A DNA stretch of 39,379 bases from ZC4RG30 sp040508085 (GTDB lineage: Bacteria; Pseudomonadota; Gammaproteobacteria; Steroidobacterales; Steroidobacteraceae). Shown here in pieces: positions 7,555-15,609 of the stretch (the first letter of the stretch is position 1; every line of letters begins with the position of its first letter). The stretch covers positions 1 through 39,379 of the forward strand of contig JBEVNO010000010.1 in assembly GCA_040508085.1 (NCBI GenBank), written 5' to 3'. The notes under the pieces are model-generated. The model was not told the DNA's origin, did not search any database, and saw nothing but the letters and a program-made list of their open reading frames with translations. The position numbers were made by a program, and so were the translations under genes.

Positions 7555-8277
7555 ATGGGTCGTATCTTCGAAGTACGCAAGCACACGATGTTCGCGCGCT
7601 GGAATCGCATGGCGAAGCAGTTCGCCAAGATCGGCAAGGAAATCACCATTGCGGTGAAATCAGGCGGGCCGGATCCGCACAGCAATCCGTCACTGCGCCG
7701 CGTCATCCAGAATGCGCGGGCGGTCAACATGCCCAAGGACAAGGTCGACGCCGCCATCAAGCGCGCCAGTGGCCGCGACGCGACGGATTACAGCGAGGCC
7801 ATCTACGAGGGCTATGCGCCGCATGGCGTTGCGGTCCTGGTCGAGACCGCCACCGACAACCCGACGCGCACCGTGGCCAACGTGCGCAGCATCTTCACCA
7901 AGCACGATGGCAACCTCGCCAGCAGCGGCAGTGTCAGCTTCATGTTCCGCAAGCTCGGGGTGTTCCGCCTTGATCCGGCCGGCATCGACCAGGACGAGCT
8001 GGAGCTGTACCTGATCGACCATGGCCTCGACGAGATGGGCGAAGGCACTGGCGATAAGGGTGAACCGCAGCTGGTAGTGCGCTGTGCCTTCGAGGACTTC
8101 GGCCAGCTGCAGAAGGCACTGGAAGAGCGCGGCATCGCGCCTCTGTCCGCAGCACATGAATATCTGTGCAGCGCTCCCACCACCCTGCCCGAGGATCAGG
8201 CCACCGAAGTGATGACCCTGCTGGACAAGCTGGAGCAGGACGATGACGTGCAGAACGTCTATCACACCCTGGCCTGA
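7555..8277 (+). CDS. YebC/PmpR family protein, YebC2 (YeeN-like) type
   Basis: The 240-residue protein begins MGRIFEVRKHTMFARWNRMA and continues with FAKIGKEITIAVK and NARAVNMPKDKVDAAIKRA, then YEGYAPHGVAVLVE and DNPTRTVANVR. This is the YebC fold, but the N-terminus is not the canonical MAGHSKWANIKHRK of YebC1/PmpR; it fits the second branch (YeeN/YebC2). YebC proteins were long annotated as transcriptional regulators; recent work on the family points to a ribosome-associated role in relieving proline-rich stalling. ATG 7555 is chosen for the ribosome site just upstream and the family N-terminus. The next gene starts inside its 3' end. It is not next to ruvC, the usual YebC1 neighbour. Confidence 0.92.
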   Translation: MGRIFEVRKHTMFARWNRMAKQFAKIGKEITIAVKSGGPDPHSNPSLRRVIQNARAVNMPKDKVDAAIKRASGRDATDYSEAIYEGYAPHGVAVLVETATDNPTRTVANVRSIFTKHDGNLASSGSVSFMFRKLGVFRLDPAGIDQDELELYLIDHGLDEMGEGTGDKGEPQLVVRCAFEDFGQLQKALEERGIAPLSAAHEYLCSAPTTLPEDQATEVMTLLDKLEQDDDVQNVYHTLA

Positions 8278-8923
8278 GTACCTCGCGGCAGCGTTGCTGG
8301 CGGCGCTGGCACTGACCGGCTGCGGCAACCGCGCTGTGGGGCCCGTGGTATCCCAACAGCGCGGCGTCGATGCCTTCCATTCCATCGAACTGCGCGGCTC
8401 GGCGAGCGTGGAAGTCGTGGCCGGCGCCCCTGCCTCACTGATGCTTTCCGCCAGCCAGTCTGTGCTGGGCGACGTCACCACCGTGGTGCACAACGGCGTG
8501 CTGGTGATCGACCATGAGACCAGGTGGTACGCGTTCGGCAGCCACGACAACCTGCAGCTGCGCATCGCCACGCCGCAGCTCAACGCCTTCACTGTGAGCG
8601 GTGCCGGTGACGTGAAGATCGACGCTGGCACGGGCGAGGCGCTGGCTATCGTGCTGTCCGGTGCGGGCCAGATCCGCGCCAGCGGCGCGCGGCAATCGCT
8701 GAACGCGCGCATCAATGGCGCCGGCAACATGGATCTATCGCAGCTGCGGGTGGTTGACGCCACCCTGTACGTGAATGGCGCCGGCAATCTCCAGACACTG
8801 GTGACCGGTTCGCTGAAGGCCGAAGTCAACGGCGTGGGGTCCATTCGCTATGCGGGCAACCCGGCGCAGGTCGAGCCCAGCATCCATGGCGTCGGCAGCA
8901 TCGGCCCAGCCACCTCTCCCTGA
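8243..8923 (+). CDS. DUF2807 (head GIN) domain lipoprotein
   Basis: The 226-residue product starts with a short lipoprotein signal: hydrophobic residues 14-25 and lipobox LTGC with Cys27. The rest is a beta-helix-like GIN/DUF2807 domain with repeated motifs such as FTVSGAGDVKID, LSGAGQIRASG, INGAGNMDLS and VNGAGNLQT. Such proteins are attached to the cell envelope and have unknown function. ATG 8243 overlaps the last 35 bases of the YebC-type gene in another frame and gives the only start with a basic residue before the hydrophobic core, so the two genes are probably coupled. A later TTG start would remove the N-terminal region. Confidence 0.85.
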   Translation: MTCRTSITPWPEYLAAALLAALALTGCGNRAVGPVVSQQRGVDAFHSIELRGSASVEVVAGAPASLMLSASQSVLGDVTTVVHNGVLVIDHETRWYAFGSHDNLQLRIATPQLNAFTVSGAGDVKIDAGTGEALAIVLSGAGQIRASGARQSLNARINGAGNMDLSQLRVVDATLYVNGAGNLQTLVTGSLKAEVNGVGSIRYAGNPAQVEPSIHGVGSIGPATSP

Positions 8924-8960
8924 AATGTCCTGAATGCCTGCATGCCTTTGCCGGAGCAGC

Positions 8961-8971
8961 GGCTAGAATCG
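8961..8971 (+). promoter_or_regulatory. Possible -10 element ahead of the TonB receptor/kynurenine genes
   Basis: GGCTAGAATCG contains TAGAAT about 47 bases before the receptor ATG. The same GCTAGAAT string recurs at 11159-11166. No convincing -35 is visible at 16-18 bases upstream. Confidence 0.25.
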
Positions 8972-9015
8972 CTGCCCCAGCCGATTGCTGGCAAGAGACA
9001 AGGATATTGAGGGGC

Positions 9016-11163
9016 ATGACACGCATTCCGGCTCGCACCTTCCTGTTCGCAGGCCTCGCCGCCACCTCGGCGTTCGCCGCGGAAGGCATCCCCCCAGAAG
9101 AACTCAATCCCGCCGAGGTCAGCGCCACGCGGCTGCGCAGCGTTGCCGACATCGATGTTCCCGCTTCGGTGACGACGGTGCGCGTGGATCCCGACAGCAA
9201 CCGTTCGCAGACCAATGTCACGGAACTGCTGGCCGGCATTCCCGGTGTCACCGCGCTGGACCGCCAGAACTACGCCCAGGATACACAGCTGTCCATCCGC
9301 GGCTTCGGCGCGCGCGCTACTTTCGGCGTGCGCGGCCTGCGGCTGTATGCCGATGGCATCCCGGCCTCCATGCCGGACGGCCAGGGCCAGCTGTCACACT
9401 TCAGTGTGATGGGCGCCGACACGCTGCAGATCCTGCGCGGGCCGTTCTCGGCGCTGTATGGCAACTCCTCCGGCGGCGTGGTGCAGATCTGGAGCCGCCC
9501 GGGTTCCGAGGAAACTTCGGCACGCCTGCGCGCCACCTACGGCAGCGACGATACCTACACGCTCGGCGGCCAGGCGCTGGGCACCGCGGGTCCGATCGAC
9601 TACAACCTCACCCTGTCGCGCTTCGAGACCGATGGCTACCGCGAGCACTCGGCGGCGCGCCGCGATTCAGTCAACCTGCGCCTGGGCGTGGATACCGGCG
9701 CCGACCGCACGCTGGCCTTCGTCGTCAACTACGTGGACATCCCGCAGGCGCAGGACACGCTCGGCCTGACTCCCGCCGACTGGCGCGCCGATCCGCAGCA
9801 GGCTACGCCGGTGGCCATCCAGTTCAATACGCGCAAGTCGGTCGAGCAGTTGCAGGGTGGCGTGATCTTCGAGCAGCACCTGGGTGAGCACACGCTGCGT
9901 GCAACAGCCTATGGTGGCAACCGGAAGGTGGTGCAGTACCTGGCGATCCCTTCACTGACACAACGCAATCCGGCCGTGGCCAGCAGCCAGCTGCATTCGG
10001 GTGGTGTGGTCGACCTCGATGGCGACTATCGCGGCGCCGATCTGCGCTGGTCGTGGGATGGCGATCTGGCGGGGCGCCCACTCGAGGTCACGGTCGGCGG
10101 CAACTACGACCTGCAGGACCAGCTGCGGCGCGGTTACGAGAATTTCCTCGGTGCGCCGGCAGCACCTACAGCACTGGGCGTGCGCGGCAACCTGCGCCGA
10201 GATGAAACCAACCGCGTCGACAATTTCGACCAGTTCGCACAGGGCTGGTGGAAGCTCACCGGGCAGTGGTCGCTGCTGGCGGGCGTGCGGCACAGCAAGG
10301 TGAAGTTCCGCTCCACGGATCGTTACATCGCGGGCCTGAATCCCGACGACAGTGGCACCAAGGACTACAGCGATACCACGCTGGTGGGTGGCCTGCTGTT
10401 CCACCCGATCGAATCGCTGCGCCTGTACGCCTCTGTGGGCGATGGCTTCGAGACTCCGACCTTCAACGAGCTTTCCTATCGCAGTGACGGCGCGGCAGGC
10501 CTGGCCTTCGGCCTGCAGCCCTCGACCAGCCACAACTATGAAGTGGGCGCCAAGTGGCGCCCCATGGGCAGCACGGAAGTCGACGTGGCCGTGTTCCGTG
10601 CCGATACCCGCGATGAACTGGTGGTGGCGCGCAACAGCGGTGGCCGCAGCAGCTACAGCAATGTAGATCGCTCCCGCCGCCAGGGATTCGAAGCCTCGCT
10701 GCGGCAGCCGCTTGCCGCTGACTGGGACATCGAGGCCAGCTACACCGCGCTCGACGCCGAATTCCGCAGCGCCTATCGCATCTGCCAGGGCACACCCTGC
10801 ACCGTTCCCAATGTCACGGTGCCCGCAGGCAGCCGCATTCCCGGCGTGCCCCGCCACCAGGGACAGGTGCGTCTGGGCTGGTCGCCCGGGCCCTGGAGCG
10901 CCGCGCTGGAGTTCAATGCCAGCAGCCACATCGTGGTGAATGACGTGGGCACCATCAGCGCGCCAGGCTATGGCATCTGGAGCCTGGAGGCCGGGCACGA
11001 CTGGCGGCTGACGGACAGCAAGCTGCGCGCCTTCGCGCGGGTGGAGAACCTGCTCGACAAGACCTATGTGGGCTCGGTGATCGTCAACGAGGGCAACAGC
11101 CGTTTCTTCGAGTCCGGCCCGGATCGCACGGCAATGCTCGGTCTGCAGTGGAGCTGGCGCTAG
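9016..11163 (+). CDS. TonB-dependent outer-membrane receptor
   Basis: The 715-residue protein has a signal peptide (about 1-22, ending SAFA), then a plug domain with ELLAGIPGV, LSIRGFGAR, VRGLRLYADGIP and LRGPFSALYGNSSGGVVQI. A beta-barrel of about 550 residues follows, ending in the usual terminal aromatic-rich strand (LGLQWSWR). Such receptors take up iron chelates, vitamins, sugars or other scarce ligands using TonB energy. ATG 9016 follows a GAGGGG ribosome site; an in-frame TTG at 9007 is less likely. haaO begins only 9 bases after the stop with no terminator between, so the receptor may be part of the kynurenine operon. The substrate cannot be read from the sequence. Confidence 0.93.
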   Translation: MTRIPARTFLFAGLAATSAFAAEGIPPEELNPAEVSATRLRSVADIDVPASVTTVRVDPDSNRSQTNVTELLAGIPGVTALDRQNYAQDTQLSIRGFGARATFGVRGLRLYADGIPASMPDGQGQLSHFSVMGADTLQILRGPFSALYGNSSGGVVQIWSRPGSEETSARLRATYGSDDTYTLGGQALGTAGPIDYNLTLSRFETDGYREHSAARRDSVNLRLGVDTGADRTLAFVVNYVDIPQAQDTLGLTPADWRADPQQATPVAIQFNTRKSVEQLQGGVIFEQHLGEHTLRATAYGGNRKVVQYLAIPSLTQRNPAVASSQLHSGGVVDLDGDYRGADLRWSWDGDLAGRPLEVTVGGNYDLQDQLRRGYENFLGAPAAPTALGVRGNLRRDETNRVDNFDQFAQGWWKLTGQWSLLAGVRHSKVKFRSTDRYIAGLNPDDSGTKDYSDTTLVGGLLFHPIESLRLYASVGDGFETPTFNELSYRSDGAAGLAFGLQPSTSHNYEVGAKWRPMGSTEVDVAVFRADTRDELVVARNSGGRSSYSNVDRSRRQGFEASLRQPLAADWDIEASYTALDAEFRSAYRICQGTPCTVPNVTVPAGSRIPGVPRHQGQVRLGWSPGPWSAALEFNASSHIVVNDVGTISAPGYGIWSLEAGHDWRLTDSKLRAFARVENLLDKTYVGSVIVNEGNSRFFESGPDRTAMLGLQWSWR

Positions 11164-11172
11164 AATGGGCAC
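11159..11172 (+). promoter_or_regulatory. Possible internal promoter giving a leaderless haaO transcript
   Basis: GCTAGAATGGGCAC overlaps the receptor stop codon. TAGAAT (11161-11166) ends 6 bases before the haaO ATG at 11173, which would place transcription start at or next to the start codon. There is no good -35 match and no strong ribosome site before haaO, so the idea is speculative. Confidence 0.2.
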
Positions 11173-11700
11173 ATGCAAGCGCCATTCAACTTCCATGCCT
11201 GGATTGAAGCCCATCGCCACCTGCTGAAGCCGCCGGTCGGGAACAAGCTGCTGTTCCCGGTCGAGGATTTCGTGATCATGGTGGTGGGAGGCCCGAACGC
11301 CCGCAGCGACTTCCATGTCGATCCCGGGGAGGAGTTCTTCTACCAGCTGGAGGGCGACATGGTGCTGCGCACGGTGCAGGCCGGCCGCATCGTCGATGTT
11401 CCCATCCGCCAGGGTGAGATCTTCCTGCTGCCGGCAAACCTGCCCCACTCGCCGCAGCGCCTGCCGGACACGGTGGGCATGGTGATTGAGCGGCGGCGCC
11501 GCGCCGGCGAGCAGGACGGCCTGCAGTGGTACTGCGAGCAATGCAACCACAAGCTGTACGAAGAATTCTTTGAGCTGACCAACATAGAGACCCAGTTCGC
11601 GCCGGTGTTCCAGCGCTACTACGACAGCCTCGAGCACCGCACCTGCAGCCACTGCGGACATGTCGCGCCGGTACCGGACTCGCGCCGCAAGAATGACTGA
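11173..11700 (+). CDS. haaO: 3-hydroxyanthranilate 3,4-dioxygenase
   Basis: This ring-cleaving cupin dioxygenase converts 3-hydroxyanthranilate and O2 to 2-amino-3-carboxymuconate semialdehyde, which cyclises to quinolinate, the precursor of NAD. The 175-residue length is typical of bacterial enzymes. The Fe(II) ligands of the family are visible as His48 and Glu54 (DFHVDPGEEFF) and His92 (LPANLPHSPQR). The rubredoxin-like second metal site of bacterial enzymes is intact: CEQC (121-124) and CSHC (158-161). Its stop overlaps the next gene (ATGACTGA). With kynU and kmo it forms a kynurenine-to-quinolinate operon; a tryptophan 2,3-dioxygenase and nadC are not in this window. Confidence 0.96.
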   Translation: MQAPFNFHAWIEAHRHLLKPPVGNKLLFPVEDFVIMVVGGPNARSDFHVDPGEEFFYQLEGDMVLRTVQAGRIVDVPIRQGEIFLLPANLPHSPQRLPDTVGMVIERRRRAGEQDGLQWYCEQCNHKLYEEFFELTNIETQFAPVFQRYYDSLEHRTCSHCGHVAPVPDSRRKND

Positions 11701-12475
11701 GCCCGTCACTGCGCCGGCCGTGGACTTCGCCGCTGCGACCTCGCTCGCGCTGGTGCTTGATTTCCAGCAGCCGCATCCGCAGCATTTCGGCGCACCACCG
11801 GCGACGGCGAAGCCTTTGCGGGTGGGCTCGTTCGAGGGCGCGGTGGCGCGTGGCGCCAGCTGCAATTGCCAGCAGCTCTGCCTGGTGCCGCATTGCAATG
11901 GCACCCATACCGAGAGCGCCAGCCACCTGACCATCGAGCAATGCGCGCTGCACGAGTTGCTGCCGCTCGTGCCGCTGCCGGCGCTGCTGCTGACAGTCGC
12001 AGCGGTGGAAGCATCCGCAACCCGCGAGGACAGCCTGCCGGCGCCGCAGCCCGGCGACTGCATCGTCACCCGCCAGGCCTTGCTCGCCGCCTGGCACCTG
12101 CACCAGGACAGGCCAGTCCATGCACTGCTGCTGCGGACGGGAACCAGTGGGCGCGATGCCGCCCCGCCCTTCCTGTCGCGTCAGCTGATGCAAGAGCTGG
12201 TGGCGCGCGGGGTGGAACATCTGGTCACCGACCTGCCCTCGGTGGACCGCCTCGAGGATGCCGGGCACCTCACTGCGCATCGTATTTTCTTCGGGCTGCC
12301 GGCCGGCAGTACGCGACTCGCCGATGCTGCGCGGCCTGCGGCCACCATCACCGAACTCGCCCACTTCCCCGACTCGCTGCACGACGGGTACTGTGCGGTG
12401 CAGATCCAGATCCCGGCCTGGAGCGGCGACGCGGTGCCCAGCCGCCCGCTGCACCTGCCGCTGGCAGAAGCTTGA
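11693..12475 (+). CDS. Cyclase-family metal-dependent hydrolase, probable kynurenine formamidase by context
   Basis: The 260-residue protein belongs to the cyclase/KynB-like superfamily. Its metal region reads SCNCQQLCLVPHCNGTHTE (about 57-74) with SASHLT after it. Canonical KynB has an HxxxHxDxPxH pattern; here the spacing is H-x4-H-x-E and the Asp is a Glu (74), the pattern of a separate cyclase clade. Further marks are LVTDLPSVDR and AHRIFFGLP. In this position, between haaO and kynU, the missing step is hydrolysis of N-formylkynurenine to kynurenine, so it is the natural candidate for that job. This is inferred from context. ATG 11693 overlaps the haaO stop by 8 bases; its own stop overlaps the kynU start. 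Confidence 0.8.
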   Translation: MTEPVTAPAVDFAAATSLALVLDFQQPHPQHFGAPPATAKPLRVGSFEGAVARGASCNCQQLCLVPHCNGTHTESASHLTIEQCALHELLPLVPLPALLLTVAAVEASATREDSLPAPQPGDCIVTRQALLAAWHLHQDRPVHALLLRTGTSGRDAAPPFLSRQLMQELVARGVEHLVTDLPSVDRLEDAGHLTAHRIFFGLPAGSTRLADAARPAATITELAHFPDSLHDGYCAVQIQIPAWSGDAVPSRPLHLPLAEA

Positions 12476-13737
12476 GCACATTGCTGCAACGGGCCTGCGA
12501 TCTGGATGCCGCGGATCCGCTGGGGCCATTGCGGGCGCGGTTCGCCCTGCCTGCGGGCCCCGATGGCGCGCCACTGGTCTATCTGTGCGGGCATTCGCTG
12601 GGACTTGCGCCACTGGATGCGCGGCGCTACGTGAGCGAGGAGCTGGACAGCTGGGAATCACTGGGCGTCGCCGGCCACCATGAAGGGCGCCGCCCCTGGA
12701 TCGGTTACGCGCAGCTGCTGAAGCGGCAACTCGCCGCAGTGGCCGGTGCCCGCGAACATGAGGTGGTCGCGATGAATTCGCTCACCGTGAACCTGCACCT
12801 GTTGATGGCGAGTTTCTTCCGGCCGCAGGGCCGTCGCCGCTGCATCGTGATCGAAGCCGGCGCATTCCCGTCCGACCGTCACGCGGTGCTCGGGCAGTTG
12901 CGCTGGCATGGCCTCGACGCGCACAGCACGTTGATAGAGATCGCGCCCGCCGCGGGCCAGGACCTGATCGACCTGGCGCAACTGGAGGCTCTGCTCGCGG
13001 CACGTGGCGATGAAGTGGCGCTGGTGCTGTGGCCTGGCGTTCAATATCTCACCGGACAGTCCTTCGACCTGGGGCGCGTGGCGCGCGCCGCCCGCCGGGC
13101 CGGCGCCAGCTGCGGATTCGACCTGGCGCACGCCATCGGCAACGTGCCACTGGCGCTGCATGACAGCGACGCGGATTTCGCCGCCTGGTGCAGCTATAAA
13201 TACCTCAATGCCGGACCTGGCGCGCTGGGCGGCGCCTTCGTTCATGAACGGCATGCACAGTCCGCGCTGCCACGCCTGGCTGGCTGGTGGGGTCACGAAG
13301 GCAGCACGCGCTTTCGCATGGATCCCCAGTTCACACCAGAGCGCGGCGCGGATGGCTGGCAGGTCAGCAACCCGCCCATCTTTTCCGCCGCCCCCCTGCT
13401 TGCCTCACTGGCACTCTTCGAAGCGGCGGGCATGACGGCACTGCGGGCTAAATCACTGGCCATGGGCCAATTCCTGCTCGATGCGCTGCGCGAGGAGTTC
13501 GCGGGCACGCTGCAGGTGGTCACTCCGCTGGAGGCGCAGGCGCGCGGCGGCCAGCTCTCCCTGCGCGTGAGCGCCGGACGCGAGCGGGGACGCGCTGCCT
13601 TTGCGGCACTGGGACAAGCCGGGGTGGTGGCGGACTGGCGTGAACCGGATGTCATCCGGGTGGCGGCAGCGCCGCTGTACAACCAGTACGCAGACTTGGC
13701 GAGGTTCCTGCTGGCGCTGCGTCCCGCGCTGGCATGA
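12472..13737 (+). CDS. kynU: Kynureninase
   Basis: KynU is a PLP enzyme of aminotransferase fold I that cleaves kynurenine or 3-hydroxykynurenine to (3-hydroxy)anthranilate and alanine. The 421-residue protein shows the N-terminal VYLCGHSLGLAP, the NSLTVNLHLL cofactor region, WPGVQYLTGQ, GFDLAHAIGN and the Schiff-base segment WCSYKYLNAGPG with Lys243. I place the start at TTG 12472, which overlaps the preceding TGA as TTGA and gives a normal family length; upstream codons in this frame lie inside the previous gene and are not kynureninase-like. The kmo start overlaps its stop (ATGA). Confidence 0.96.
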   Translation: MSTLLQRACDLDAADPLGPLRARFALPAGPDGAPLVYLCGHSLGLAPLDARRYVSEELDSWESLGVAGHHEGRRPWIGYAQLLKRQLAAVAGAREHEVVAMNSLTVNLHLLMASFFRPQGRRRCIVIEAGAFPSDRHAVLGQLRWHGLDAHSTLIEIAPAAGQDLIDLAQLEALLAARGDEVALVLWPGVQYLTGQSFDLGRVARAARRAGASCGFDLAHAIGNVPLALHDSDADFAAWCSYKYLNAGPGALGGAFVHERHAQSALPRLAGWWGHEGSTRFRMDPQFTPERGADGWQVSNPPIFSAAPLLASLALFEAAGMTALRAKSLAMGQFLLDALREEFAGTLQVVTPLEAQARGGQLSLRVSAGRERGRAAFAALGQAGVVADWREPDVIRVAAAPLYNQYADLARFLLALRPALA

Positions 13738-15080
13738 GCGCCAGCGCCGACCTCACCATCATTGGCGCGGGCCCGGCAGGAACGCTGCTGGCACTGCTGG
13801 CCGCACGACGCAATCAGCAGGTAGCCCTGTACGAGCGGGGCGGCGACCCGCGCAGCACCCCTGCCGAAGCCGGTCGCTCCATCAATCTCGCATTGGCAGC
13901 ACGCGGTATGCGGGCGCTGCAAGCCGCCGGCGTTCTGGAAACGCTGCGTCCGCTGATGGTCCCGATGCCGGGCAGGCAGCTGCACCTTGCGGATGGAACC
14001 GCGGCATTCAGCCCCTATGGCCAGCGGCCCGGCGAGATCAACTATTCCATCTCCCGGGTGGAGCTGACCCGGAGCCTGGTGGAAGCGGCCGCTCGCGACG
14101 GCCGCATCACGCTGTACTTCGGCCAGCGCTGCAGCGGCGTGGCGCCTTCCGGCGCACTGCTGATGCATGATGAATCCGCCGCGCGCAGCTATGTGCTGGC
14201 TGCCAGCAGAGTCGTGGGCGCCGACGGCGCTGGATCCGCGCTGCGCAAGTCCCTGGCCGCCGCCGGCGCGCTGCGCGCCAGCAATGAGCTGCTGCAGCAT
14301 GACTACAAGGAACTGACCATACCGGCCATCGCGGGGCGCAGCGCACTGGCGACACGCGAAGCCCTGCATATCTGGCCACGGCGTGGCTTCATGCTGATCG
14401 CCCTGCCCAATACAGACCAGAGTTTCACTGCCACCTTGTTCATGCCCCGCACCGGCGCGGACAGCTTCGAAGCACTGGCGCAGCCGGGCGCGGCGCGGGC
14501 ATTCTTCGCGCGGGCATTTCCGGACGTGCTGCCGCTGATGCCGGATTTCGACGGCGAATACGCCACCCACCGGCAGGGAATCCTGGGCACCGTGCGCTGC
14601 GATCCATGGCATCACGGCGAACAGTTGCTGCTGGTAGGAGACGCCGCGCATGCCATCGTGCCTTTCCACGGCCAGGGCATGAACTGCGCGCTGGAGGATT
14701 GCCGGCTGCTGGATGGCATTCTCTCCGAGGGAAAGCCCGCGCCTTTCGCGCGCTTCAGTGCCGCGCGCCGCGTGGACGCGGCGGCCATCGCGGCCATGTC
14801 GCTGGAGAACTATGGCGAGATGCGCGAGGAGGTCCTCGATGCCCGCTTCCACCGGCAGAAGCAGCTGGCGCTGCAACTGGAGCGACGCTTTCCCGATCGT
14901 TTCATCCCCCGCTACGCGATGGTGATGTTCCACGACGAGATTCCCTACTCGGTTGCGCTGGAGCGCGGCCGCATCCAGCAGCAGATCCTCGACGAACTGT
15001 GCGCCGTGCCCGAGGCGCTGATACCAGACCTTGCCACGCTGCTGGTGGAAGCGCGCCTGCCGCCGCTGCTGCCGGTGTGA
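13734..15080 (+). CDS. kmo: Kynurenine 3-monooxygenase
   Basis: KMO is an FAD- and NADPH-dependent hydroxylase turning kynurenine into 3-hydroxykynurenine. The 448-residue protein has the dinucleotide-binding GAGPAG (11-16), the group-A flavoprotein motif GDAAHAIVPFHGQGMNCALED, a GADGAGSALR motif and a C-terminal region including RYAMVMFHDEIPYS. The start overlaps the kynU stop (ATGA). It closes the haaO-formamidase-kynU-kmo run, which together gives the route N-formylkynurenine to quinolinate. The bacterial enzyme normally lacks a long C-terminal membrane anchor, and none is seen here. Confidence 0.96.
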   Translation: MSASADLTIIGAGPAGTLLALLAARRNQQVALYERGGDPRSTPAEAGRSINLALAARGMRALQAAGVLETLRPLMVPMPGRQLHLADGTAAFSPYGQRPGEINYSISRVELTRSLVEAAARDGRITLYFGQRCSGVAPSGALLMHDESAARSYVLAASRVVGADGAGSALRKSLAAAGALRASNELLQHDYKELTIPAIAGRSALATREALHIWPRRGFMLIALPNTDQSFTATLFMPRTGADSFEALAQPGAARAFFARAFPDVLPLMPDFDGEYATHRQGILGTVRCDPWHHGEQLLLVGDAAHAIVPFHGQGMNCALEDCRLLDGILSEGKPAPFARFSAARRVDAAAIAAMSLENYGEMREEVLDARFHRQKQLALQLERRFPDRFIPRYAMVMFHDEIPYSVALERGRIQQQILDELCAVPEALIPDLATLLVEARLPPLLPV

Positions 15081-15097
15081 TGCCGCTGCAGCGGCAT
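15080..15097. repeat. Perfect 18-bp palindrome between convergent kmo and folA
   Basis: ATGCCGCTGCAGCGGCAT fills most of the 23-base gap between the convergent stop codons of kmo and folA. As RNA it would fold into a hairpin from either strand. No T-run follows on either side, so it is not a standard intrinsic terminator. It may still block converging transcription or protect 3' ends. Confidence 0.4.
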
Positions 15098-15103
15098 GCC
15101 GCG

Positions 15104-15607
15104 TCATACCGGCTGCGGGCGAATCCTCTGCAGCGTCGAGAATGTCATCGGCCAGGCATTGCGTTCATCCGCCGGCCACTCCTCGCGCGCCACCTCACGC
15201 CATTCGGCGGGCGGCAGGGGCGGCAGGAAGGTGTCCCCCTGCACCGTGCAGTGCACCCGCGTGAGGTAAATCACATCAGTGCGCGGCAAGGCCAGACGGA
15301 ATACTTCTGCGCCGCCGATGTTGGCCAGTTCCGGCTCACCGGCCACCAGCGCCAGCGCTTCCTCGACAGAACGCACTGTTTCCACCCCCGGCGCCGAGAA
15401 GCCACCGCGGCTCATCACCAGATTGCGGCGGCCCGGCAGGGGTCGCCCGATGGATTCGAAGGTTCGCCGACCCATCAGGATCGGCTTGCCCATGGTCAGC
15501 CGCTTGAACTGGGCCAGATCCGCCGGCAGATGCCACGGCAGGGCATTGTCGCGTCCGATCACATCGTTGTCGGACGCGGCAAATACCGCTGTCAGTCGCG
15601 TCGCCAA
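15104..15607 (-). CDS. folA: Dihydrofolate reductase
   Basis: DHFR reduces dihydrofolate to THF with NADPH, renewing the cofactor oxidised by ThyA, whose gene lies just upstream on the same strand. The 167-residue protein has AVFAASDNDVIGRDNALPWHLPADL-type N-terminal elements including the active-site Asp in the LPADLAQFK segment, then MGRRTFESIGRPLPGR, IGGAEVFRLAL and YLTRVH. The only suitable start is TTG 15607, two bases after the SET-gene stop, giving the conserved N-terminus. It is the last gene of lgt-thyA-SET-folA. Confidence 0.95.
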   Translation of the reverse strand: MATRLTAVFAASDNDVIGRDNALPWHLPADLAQFKRLTMGKPILMGRRTFESIGRPLPGRRNLVMSRGGFSAPGVETVRSVEEALALVAGEPELANIGGAEVFRLALPRTDVIYLTRVHCTVQGDTFLPPLPPAEWREVAREEWPADERNAWPMTFSTLQRIRPQPV

Positions 15608-15609
15608 GA

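Noticed and set aside
9952..12069. A 705-codon open frame antisense to the TonB receptor, haaO and the cyclase-family gene
   Set aside because: It spans three recognised genes on the other strand and shows only low-complexity, family-free sequence.
15080..15097. Bidirectional intrinsic terminator between kmo and folA
   Set aside because: The palindrome is perfect but no T-run follows on either strand, so I list it only as a repeat.
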